This document shows, piece by piece, positions 7,503 to 12,415 of a DNA stretch of 12,415 bases. A model generated the notes under the pieces. It was not told the DNA's origin. It searched no databases and saw nothing but the letters and a program-made list of their open reading frames with translations. The first letter of the stretch is position 1. Each line of letters starts with the position of its first letter. The stretch is from Holophagaceae bacterium. Its GTDB lineage: Bacteria; Acidobacteriota; Holophagae; Holophagales; Holophagaceae. The stretch spans positions 11,717 to 24,131 of the forward strand of contig PMJK01000008.1 of the NCBI GenBank assembly GCA_003158505.1. The letters are read 5' to 3'. A program made the translations under genes and the position numbers.

Positions 7503-7877
7503 ATGCGCACCATCTCCACTCCCAACGCCCCCGCCGCTATCGGCCCCTACAGCCAGGCGCAGATCTCGGGCAACTACCTCTTCACCTCGGGGCAGATCCC
7601 GCTCGTACCCGGCACCATGGACATGGTGACGGGCCCCATCGAAGCCCAGGCCGAGCAGGTGCTGAAGAACCTCAGCGCCGTGCTCGCCACTGCGGGCACC
7701 GGCTGGGACCGGGTGGTGAAGACCACCGTGTTCCTCACGGATCTCGCCGATTTCGCCGCTTTCAACGCCGCCTACGAAAAGGCCCTGGGCGCCGCCAAGC
7801 CCGCCCGCAGCACCGTGCAGGTCGCCGCCCTGCCGCGAGGCGCGAAGGTCGAGATCGAGCTCATCGCGGAAGTCTAG
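7503..7877 (+). CDS. ridA: RidA family reactive enamine/imine deaminase
   Basis: 124-residue YjgF/YER057c/UK114 protein. Family members form trimers that hydrolyse 2-aminoacrylate and other enamines or imines from PLP enzymes such as threonine dehydratase, releasing ketoacid and ammonia and protecting cellular enzymes. Visible residues match the active-site pattern: Tyr16 in GPYSQA, Ser29 in FTSGQIPL, Arg102 in PARSTVQV and Glu117 in AKVEIE. The Arg and Glu are each three residues before the positions I recall for E. coli RidA (Arg105, Glu120), so catalysis is expected rather than a divergent Rid subfamily. The gene lies 19 bases after the SWIM gene and probably shares its transcript. The functional link to a SNF2/SWIM pair is not obvious. 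Its TAG stop overlaps the opposing gene's stop. Confidence 0.95.
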   Translation: MRTISTPNAPAAIGPYSQAQISGNYLFTSGQIPLVPGTMDMVTGPIEAQAEQVLKNLSAVLATAGTGWDRVVKTTVFLTDLADFAAFNAAYEKALGAAKPARSTVQVAALPRGAKVEIELIAEV

Positions 7878-9328
7878 GTGCCGATGCTCAAATCGGATAT
7901 GACCTGCCGGAGGACCGATTCCCAATCTCCGGGATGGGGTTGTCGGTAGATGCGCATAGTGGGGTACCAGGGACTGTCCTGTCGTCCAAGGAACCACCGC
8001 CAATCCGGGAAGGTGTGCAGCAGAAGGAAGGTGGGGATGCCCATGGCACCCGCCAGGTGGGCCAGGGCTGTGTCCACGGTGATCACCAAGTCCATGGCGG
8101 CAACGGCCAAGGCCGTGTCCGAAAAGGAGCCCAGCAAAGGAGCAAGTTGAATGACCCCTGGAAGCGGGACGTCCTCCAGCGGCCCGAACTGGAAGCTATG
8201 CCAGGCCACGCCTTGTAAGGCGGCCAGTGGTTCAAGAACCGCCGCTGGCATGGAGCGTTCCTTGTCTCTGACATGCACGGGATTGCCGGCCCAGGCCAGG
8301 CCGATGCGGGCCCTTCCCACTGAAGCCTCTAGAACCTCTGAGAGGCGCTGGCGGTTGGGCACATGGCCCGGTACATGAAGGTAGGGAATTTCGGCAGGAA
8401 GGGATGTCAGGTCTGTCTTGAAGACCCAGGGGAGCGAGAGCAGCGGCACATGGAGGTCGAAGGGAGGGAGGGGCCTTCCCATGGGAATCACCTCGTCAAC
8501 CCCCGGGCAGGTGGCTACCACATCCGCCAGGGATGGCTGGACTGACCACAGGACCTTGCCCCCCAGGGCCTTCACCTGGGGGGCATAGCGCACGAACATG
8601 AGCGTGTCGCCGATACCCTGTTCCCAGTCCACCAGCAAGGTCTTGCCAACGAAAGGCTCGCCCTCCCACCGTGGGTGATCTGGATGGGACTGGGGCTTAC
8701 TATTCGCAGGCAGGTGGAGTCGGGCCTCGTATTGCTCCCAGCCCTTGAGCATGTCTCCGAAGAGCAGGGATAGGTTGGAGAGTTCCCATTGTTCCTCCGC
8801 CCGCGAAAGCGCGCCCGGGAGGGCGAACCACCGCCGGATTTCCTGGCAAGCTGCCAGGTGATTCCCTTCATAGGCCAGGATCCGGTAGCACATCTTGTGG
8901 GCCTCCGGATTGACTGGATCCTGCGCCATGGCCCTTTCCAACGCCGCTTTGGCTGATTCAAGGTCGCCCTTGTTCATCAGTCCTTCCACCAGGGCCAATC
9001 GGGCGTCGTTGCGGGTGGGATCCGCGGCCAGGACCCTACGGAATAGGCCTTCCGCATCATCCCACCGGCCCTGCTTCATCAGGATGCAACCCAGGTTGAT
9101 TCGGGCTCCTAGGCAATCGGAGTCGATGTCCAAGGCCCGGTGGCAGGCCTCCTCGGCCTGCTCCAGCTTGCCGGATACCAGGAGGAGTCCACTGAAATCA
9201 CTCCAGGCTTCGGCAAATTCAGGCTGAAGAGCCAGGAGTGCAGCATAGGCCTTGGCCGCTTCTTCCCACCTGCCTTCACGATCCAGTCGATGAGCATCCT
9301 GGAGGAGCTTTGCTGGATCTGTTGTCAT
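7874..9328 (-). CDS. TPR-repeat glycosyltransferase (GT9/heptosyltransferase-like C-terminal domain)
   Basis: 484-residue protein without a signal peptide or membrane segment. About four tetratricopeptide repeats occupy residues 6-141, at 34-residue spacing, with the usual G/A and terminal P pattern (e.g. LLALQPEFAEAW, VLAADPTRNDA). The C-terminal half (about 220-480) matches a TPR-linked glycosyltransferase family related to ADP-heptose:LPS heptosyltransferases: WEQGIGDTLMF (235-245), GLAWAGNP (343-350), VDTALAHLAGAMG (418-430; donor-binding motif), DWRWFLGR and SPWYPTMR (452-459). Members are thought to glycosylate proteins or envelope glycans, but donor and acceptor cannot be told here. 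The start at 9328 has GGAGG just upstream and overlaps the stop of the preceding small gene as ATGA. The stop overlaps that of ridA on the other strand. Family confident, substrate unknown. Confidence 0.85.
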   Translation of the reverse strand: MTTDPAKLLQDAHRLDREGRWEEAAKAYAALLALQPEFAEAWSDFSGLLLVSGKLEQAEEACHRALDIDSDCLGARINLGCILMKQGRWDDAEGLFRRVLAADPTRNDARLALVEGLMNKGDLESAKAALERAMAQDPVNPEAHKMCYRILAYEGNHLAACQEIRRWFALPGALSRAEEQWELSNLSLLFGDMLKGWEQYEARLHLPANSKPQSHPDHPRWEGEPFVGKTLLVDWEQGIGDTLMFVRYAPQVKALGGKVLWSVQPSLADVVATCPGVDEVIPMGRPLPPFDLHVPLLSLPWVFKTDLTSLPAEIPYLHVPGHVPNRQRLSEVLEASVGRARIGLAWAGNPVHVRDKERSMPAAVLEPLAALQGVAWHSFQFGPLEDVPLPGVIQLAPLLGSFSDTALAVAAMDLVITVDTALAHLAGAMGIPTFLLLHTFPDWRWFLGRQDSPWYPTMRIYRQPHPGDWESVLRQVISDLSIGT

Positions 9329-9801
9329 TCCCCCTCCTCCGTCTCGCCGATGTCCTCCTCGATGGCTTCCCAGCGCCGGCGGGCCTGATAGGTGGGGTCC
9401 TTCAGCTTCGCCAAGAAGTCCGTCATCCGGGGGCCCCAGGAGGAGGTGGCCACACAGCCCTCCGGCGCATGGGGCAGCAGGTCCGCAGGGGCCTCCTCGA
9501 GGCAGAGCTGGGTGAGGATCAGGGCCTGGCGATAGCTTTCCCCCACGGGGGTCAGGTTGGCAGCGAGGGTATCCAGGATTTCGACAAGGGGCGCGTCTTC
9601 GGGCCGGGCTTCGGTTTCGGCTTCAATCACCTCCACGGTCTTCAACCGGGCTGCGATCAGCTTTAGGTGCAGGCGTTCCATCTCGCGCCGAGGGGCCCCC
9701 CGGGACAGGGCATGGGCGGCGTCCTCGAGATGGGGATGCAGTTTGCGAAACAGCAGGGAGAGGGCGGTTTCAGCCGGGGACATGGGAATAGCTTCGGTCA
9801 T
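9325..9801 (-). CDS. Hypothetical helical protein coupled to the TPR-glycosyltransferase
   Basis: 158-residue protein that I do not recognise. It is predicted mostly alpha-helical from Leu/Ala/Glu heptad-like stretches (12-65 and 75-105), with no signal peptide and no transmembrane segment. Two cysteines (C100, C116) do not form a metal-binding motif. A short turn with SWGPRM (121-126) is followed by a basic helix and a very acidic tail (EAIEEDIGETEEGE). ATG 9801 is preferred because reading further upstream would run through the divergent gap and into the Hpt gene. ATG 9783 is an alternative, and neither has a strong ribosome-binding site. The stop overlaps the glycosyltransferase start as ATGA, and the glycosyltransferase ribosome-binding site lies in its last codons. 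It could be an accessory or acceptor-handling partner of that enzyme, by position only. Confidence 0.7.
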   Translation of the reverse strand: MTEAIPMSPAETALSLLFRKLHPHLEDAAHALSRGAPRREMERLHLKLIAARLKTVEVIEAETEARPEDAPLVEILDTLAANLTPVGESYRQALILTQLCLEEAPADLLPHAPEGCVATSSWGPRMTDFLAKLKDPTYQARRRWEAIEEDIGETEEGE

Positions 9802-9872
9802 ACTGTCCAGCCTACTGCATCCTGTTGGACGAACGGGGCCGCCTGCTTCAGCATGGGAGTCGGGAGTTCTCA
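9802..9872. promoter_or_regulatory. Divergent intergenic region between the hypothetical gene and the Hpt gene
   Basis: 71 bases separate the two divergent start codons and must carry promoters for both directions unless these lie inside genes. GTCCA at 9806-9810 and TGGAC at 9826-9830 form a short inverted repeat that could be an operator half-site pair, but it is too short to trust. GGGAG at 9862-9866 is a fair ribosome-binding site for the Hpt gene. I see no convincing -35/-10 pair. Confidence 0.35.
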
Positions 9873-10232
9873 ATGACTGCTTCGGACCTGCTGGACCTGA
9901 CCACCCTCCAGAACCTGGTGGAGCTCGACGAGGGCGGCCACGAACTCCTTTCCGAAATGATTGCCATCTTCCGGGAAGACACACCTCGCCGCATCCGAGA
10001 CATCCTCGCGGCGATAGCCCGGGGGAACGCCGAGGATCTTTCCCGCGCGGGGCATGCGCTCAAGGGCGGGGCCGGAGCCCTGGGCGCTGATGCCATGCGC
10101 CACCTGGCAGCGGGGTTGGAAACGCTGGGGCGGAGCGGCTCCACAGATGCCGGTGAGGACCTTCCCCAGAGGCTGGAAGCCATGTTCCAGGCTTCCCTGG
10201 CGGCTCTGGATGCCTACGTCGCGAAGCTTTAA
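9873..10232 (+). CDS. Stand-alone Hpt (histidine phosphotransfer) domain protein
   Basis: 119-residue single-domain protein that fits an Hpt four-helix bundle. The signature HALKGGAGALGA puts the phospho-accepting histidine at residue 61, with the Lys and Gly that normally follow. The N-terminal helix (8-19, LDLTTLQNLVEL) and MIAIFREDTPRRI (29-41) match the helix leading to the Hpt core, where FxxxxP is common. Such proteins carry phosphate between the receiver domain of a hybrid kinase and a response regulator in the cytoplasm. No kinase, receiver or regulator lies in the window, so it is an orphan here. Start ATG 9873 has GGGAG 6 bases upstream. An upstream TTG in the same frame was rejected. 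It ends 8 bases from the opposing transglycosylase stop. Confidence 0.88.
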   Translation: MTASDLLDLTTLQNLVELDEGGHELLSEMIAIFREDTPRRIRDILAAIARGNAEDLSRAGHALKGGAGALGADAMRHLAAGLETLGRSGSTDAGEDLPQRLEAMFQASLAALDAYVAKL

Positions 10233-10240
10233 GAGCAGGA

Positions 10241-11089
10241 TCAGGGCGCCCCGAAGGGCTTCACGCCAACGGCCCCCTTGGGTGGGGGCTGATCGCTGAT
10301 CTGGACGCGGCCATTGGCATCGATCCACTGGTAGATGCGGGTGGAGGCCCGCTGCTGGGGGGTGGGCTCAGGCACGGTCTTCTGCTCATCCACCTTGAAC
10401 CCGCCCCGCCCTTTCTGGAGGAGGGCCATGCTGCCGGCCAGGCTCGGATCCGGCTGCACCGCCTTGCGATGGTAGAGGTCCAGCACCTTGGGCACATAGG
10501 CTTGCGTCTCGCGGAAGGGTGGGATGCCTTTGTGCTTGTTCACGGCACCTTCGCCCGCGTTATAGGCCGCCACCACCCGGATGAGGTCGCCTGCGTAGTA
10601 ATCGTGGAGCCACTTCAGGTACTTCACGCCGCCGCTGATGTTCTGGCGCGGGTCGAAGGGATCCAGCACGCCGAAACGCTCGGCCGTGGAGGGCATCAAC
10701 TGCATGAGCCCCAAGGCCCCCGCCCTGGACCGGGCTTTGTAATTGAAGGCGCTTTCGGCCTGGATGATGGCCCTGGCTAGGTGGGTGTCCACCCCTTCAG
10801 CCAAGGCGATCTCATCCACCATCGCGATCAGTTCGGGACTCCTGAGGGCTTTCGCCATCTCCGCGGGGGTCACCGCGAGACGCACTTTGCCCACACCCAC
10901 ATGCTTCAATACCAACCCCTGCGCTTTCATGTAGGCCGGTGGCAGGTTGTTGATCACCAGCCGCCCCTGCTTGTCGTAGTAGGTGTAGAGGTAGGTGACT
11001 CCGGGCTTCACGGGATCCTTCGTGGCCTTCGGCATTCCAGCGACGAGGGCCAGAGCGGCGAGGGGAAGAACCAGCGCGGAACGCAGCAT
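10241..11089 (-). CDS. Periplasmic lytic transglycosylase (SLT family) flanked by DUF4124-like segments
   Basis: 282-residue exported enzyme expected to cleave the MurNAc-GlcNAc bond of peptidoglycan, leaving 1,6-anhydro-MurNAc. The signal peptide covers about 1-18 (R3 then LVLPLAALALVAG) and has no lipobox cysteine, so the protein is probably soluble in the periplasm. The SLT/goose-lysozyme-like domain spans about 86-206: catalytic Glu112 in QAESAFN, then GALGLMQLMPSTAERFG (124-140), NISGGVKYLKWL (150-161) and AAYNAGEGAV (174-183). Before it, residues 32-52 (YLYTYYDKQGRLVINNLPP) resemble DUF4124; near the C-terminus, RIYQWIDANGRVQISDQPPP (251-270) repeats that pattern. ATG 11089 has GGAG 7 bases upstream, and a GTG extension to 11209 would bury the signal peptide. 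The catalytic residues are intact. Confidence 0.93.
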   Translation of the reverse strand: MLRSALVLPLAALALVAGMPKATKDPVKPGVTYLYTYYDKQGRLVINNLPPAYMKAQGLVLKHVGVGKVRLAVTPAEMAKALRSPELIAMVDEIALAEGVDTHLARAIIQAESAFNYKARSRAGALGLMQLMPSTAERFGVLDPFDPRQNISGGVKYLKWLHDYYAGDLIRVVAAYNAGEGAVNKHKGIPPFRETQAYVPKVLDLYHRKAVQPDPSLAGSMALLQKGRGGFKVDEQKTVPEPTPQQRASTRIYQWIDANGRVQISDQPPPKGAVGVKPFGAP

Positions 11090-11257
11090 CTGGTCTCCAT
11101 GATACGGCCTGGCCTCCGCACAACCCAGGCAGGTAGGGAAAACTACTGGGAGGAAGGGCACCTGGTGGATAGGAGACCACTGCTTGGCTTCGACCCCGAC
11201 TAGCGGCACCCTGGTAAAAAGACCGATCTAAAAATTGGAACCATTTGAACTTTTTGG
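11090..11257. other. Non-coding upstream region of the transglycosylase with an AT-rich patch
   Basis: No gene is supported here; a GTG-started extension of the transglycosylase frame covers part of it but adds an implausible leader before the signal peptide. Positions 11214-11256 are strikingly AT-rich, with runs of A and T on both strands, against a GC-rich background. This is the most likely place for the transglycosylase promoter, about 125-165 bases upstream of its start, leaving a long 5' leader. I could not fit a clear -35/-10 pair or a known riboswitch pattern. Confidence 0.4.
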
Positions 11258-11473
11258 GGCATAAGTGCCTCGCCGGGTCCCAGCTTTGCAGGCTGCCCCG
11301 CCAAGGATTGCTTCACCACCCAACGGCCATGGCATAAGCTCCTCGCCGGGTCCCGGCTTCGCAGGCTGCCCCGCCAAGGATTGCTTCACCACCCAACGGC
11401 CATGGCATAAGCTCCTCGCCGGGTCCCGGCTTCGCAGGCTGCCCCGCAGCCTGCTCCACCACTCGGCGGTCGC
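11258..11473. repeat. 73-bp tandem repeat: two full copies plus a third partial, diverged copy
   Basis: Each unit begins GGCATAAG. Copy 1 is 11258-11330 and copy 2 is 11331-11403; they differ at 4 of 73 positions. Copy 3 starts at 11404, is identical to copy 2 for 44 bases (to 11447), then diverges up to the mutase stop while keeping a recognisable CACCAC core. Each unit contains GCCGGGTCCCGGC, a near-perfect palindrome (11345-11357 and 11418-11430), imperfect in copy 1 (11272-11284, CCCAGC). The array lies directly downstream of the mutase gene. Short frames through it are repeat translations, not genes. It could be a duplicated intergenic element or transcriptional stop; it has no spacers and no CRISPR features. 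Confidence 0.85.
11434..11454 (-). terminator. Hairpin downstream of the mutase gene
   Basis: A perfect 9-bp inverted repeat (GCAGGCTGC / GCAGCCTGC) with a 3-base loop lies 19 bases after the mutase stop codon. A second palindrome, GCCGGGTCCCGGC at 11418-11430, follows 3 bases further along that transcript. Neither is followed by a U-run, so this is at best a transcript-end stabiliser or a Rho-assisted or non-canonical terminator. The stem forms fully only in the third, diverged repeat copy. Confidence 0.5.
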
Positions 11474-12415
11474 TCACATATTCCGTCGGTACTGCCCGCC
11501 GACTTCGTAGAGGGCCTGGCTGATCTGGCCGAGGCTGCAGACCTTGGCGGCATCGAGGAGGGCGTCGAAGAGATTGCCGTCGCTGCGGGCGACTTCCTTG
11601 AGCCGGTCCAGGGCCGTGGGTGCCTTGTCCGCATTGCGAGCCTGGAAGGCCTCGAGGTTCACGATCTGCTGCTGCTTTTCCGCCTCGGTGCTGCGGATCA
11701 GCTCGGGCGTGCCCGGCTCGGCGGCTTGTGGGTTCAGGAAGGTGTTCACGCCGATGATGGGCAGCTCCCCGCTGTGCTTCAGGTGTTCGTAATGCATGGA
11801 CTCTTCCTGGATCTTGCCGCGCTGGTACATGGTCTCCATGGCCCCCAGCACGCCACCGCGGTCGGAGATGCGACGGAACTCCATCAGCACGGCCTCCTCC
11901 ACCAGCTCCGTCATCTGTTCGATGAAGAAGGAACCCTGAAGGGGATTCTCATTGTTCGCCTGGCCCAGTTCACGGTTGATGATCAGCTGCACGGCGATGG
12001 CACGGCGCACGCTGGCCTCGGTGGGCGTGGTAATGGCCTCGTCGTAGGCATTGGTGTGCAGGCTGTTGCAATTGTCATAGATGGCGTAGAGGGCCTGGAG
12101 CGTCGTGCGGATGTCATTGAAATCGATTTCCTGGGCATGGAGCGACCGGCCGCTGGTCTGGATGTGGTACTTGAGCTTCTGGCTGCGTTCGTTGGCGCCG
12201 TACTTCTCCTTCATGGCCAGGGCCCAGATACGCCGGGCCACCCGGCCGATAACGCTGTACTCGGGATCCAGCCCATTGCTGAAGAAGAAGCTAAGGTTCG
12301 GGGCGAAGTCGTCGATGTGCATGCCGCGGGACAGGTAGTACTCGACGAAGGTGAAGCCGTTGGCCAGGGTGAAGGCCAGCTGGCTGATGGGGTTCGCGCC
12401 GGCCTCGGCGATGTG
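11474..12415 (-). CDS. icmF: Fused isobutyryl-CoA mutase / methylmalonyl-CoA mutase-family protein, C-terminal part
   Basis: The frame is open from the right edge to a TGA at 11474-11476: 313 residues of a larger protein with no true start inside the window. It is the substrate-binding TIM-barrel end of a cobalamin-dependent acyl-CoA mutase. Visible motifs include HIAEAGANPISQLAF, RGMHIDDFAPNLSFFFS, KLKYHIQTSGRSLHAQE, DNCNSLHTNAYDEA, INRELGQANNENPLQGS and the ending EVGGQYRRNM. The combination, in particular the C-terminal ending with no B12-binding domain after the barrel, matches my recollection of IcmF. There the B12 and GTPase chaperone domains precede the mutase (total near 1,090 residues). 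It would interconvert isobutyryl- and n-butyryl-CoA, or related acyl-CoAs, in branched-chain or fatty-acid metabolism. The mutase family is certain; the IcmF subtype is likely but needs the missing N-terminus. Confidence 0.82.
   Translation of the reverse strand, partial: HIAEAGANPISQLAFTLANGFTFVEYYLSRGMHIDDFAPNLSFFFSNGLDPEYSVIGRVARRIWALAMKEKYGANERSQKLKYHIQTSGRSLHAQEIDFNDIRTTLQALYAIYDNCNSLHTNAYDEAITTPTEASVRRAIAVQLIINRELGQANNENPLQGSFFIEQMTELVEEAVLMEFRRISDRGGVLGAMETMYQRGKIQEESMHYEHLKHSGELPIIGVNTFLNPQAAEPGTPELIRSTEAEKQQQIVNLEAFQARNADKAPTALDRLKEVARSDGNLFDALLDAAKVCSLGQISQALYEVGGQYRRNM

Noticed and set aside
6233..7525. Minus-strand 430-codon open frame
   Set aside because: It runs antisense to the end of the SNF2 gene and the whole SWIM gene, and shows no motifs.
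3372..7877. SNF2-SWIM-RidA as a proven defence system
   Set aside because: No nuclease, toxin, restriction or phage-related gene is present, and the surroundings are housekeeping genes. The sequence alone does not support it.
9802..9984. N-terminal extension of the 158-residue hypothetical protein
   Set aside because: It would cross the divergent gap and run antisense into the Hpt gene. The extra residues are Gly/Pro/Arg-rich shadow sequence.
10248..10259. UUCG-loop hairpin as a bidirectional terminator between the Hpt and transglycosylase genes
   Set aside because: The GCCC/GGGC stem is only 4 bp, lies inside the last codons of the transglycosylase and has no U-run. It is probably chance.
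11090..11210. Riboswitch (c-di-GMP type) in the transglycosylase leader
   Set aside because: I looked for GEMM-like conserved blocks and tetraloop-receptor features and could not fit the sequence to them.
11258..11473. CRISPR array or integron attC cluster
   Set aside because: The units abut directly with no variable spacers, so not CRISPR. ACCCAAC inside each unit fits the RYYYAAC core, but the paired GTTRRRY in the same orientation is missing and there are no cassettes or integrase.
11265..11510. Plus-strand open frame across the 73-bp repeats
   Set aside because: It is a translation of the repeat itself and overlaps the end of the mutase gene antisense, with no domain or ribosome-binding support.

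Overview
This window looks like chromosomal DNA of a GC-rich Gram-negative bacterium with compact, often overlapping genes. An outer-membrane patatin autotransporter, a periplasmic lytic transglycosylase and a cobalamin-dependent acyl-CoA mutase of the fused IcmF type support that reading. The overall gene style reminds me of Acidobacteriota (Holophagae/Geothrix-like), but that is an inference from recall, not a database result. I see no rRNA, tRNA, CRISPR array, transposase, integrase or phage gene.

Layout. (1) Positions 1-3321, minus strand: a tightly coupled rpiB > rph > patatin/POTRA/beta-barrel operon. Its last gene runs out of the left edge and is open from 2174 to position 1. (2) Positions 3322-3371: a 50-base divergent gap made mostly of a degenerate heptamer repeat. 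(3) Positions 3372-7877, plus strand: a SNF2-family ATPase, a translationally coupled SWIM zinc-finger protein with an AT-hook-like motif, and a RidA deaminase 19 bases further on. (4) Positions 7874-9801, minus strand: a hypothetical helical protein coupled by ATGA overlap to a TPR/glycosyltransferase. The last gene meets ridA tail to tail, with the two stop codons sharing the palindrome CTAG. (5) Positions 9873-10232, plus strand: a stand-alone Hpt phosphotransfer protein. (6) Positions 10241-11089, minus strand: a lytic transglycosylase whose SLT domain is flanked on both sides by DUF4124-like modules. (7) Positions 11090-11473: the only long non-coding stretch, holding an AT-rich patch and a 73-bp tandem repeat with hairpins. 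(8) Positions 11474-12415, minus strand: the C-terminal part of an IcmF-type mutase that runs out of the right edge.

Most of the window is core housekeeping (pentose phosphate isomerisation, tRNA 3' processing, enamine detoxification, acyl-CoA carbon skeleton rearrangement, peptidoglycan turnover). The less ordinary parts are the type Vd-like patatin with two POTRA-like segments, the SNF2/SWIM pair, the two-sided DUF4124 transglycosylase, the orphan Hpt protein, and the heptamer and 73-bp repeats. I found no convincing evidence of an entirely new system. The SNF2-SWIM unit and the 73-bp repeat are the best places for a second look.
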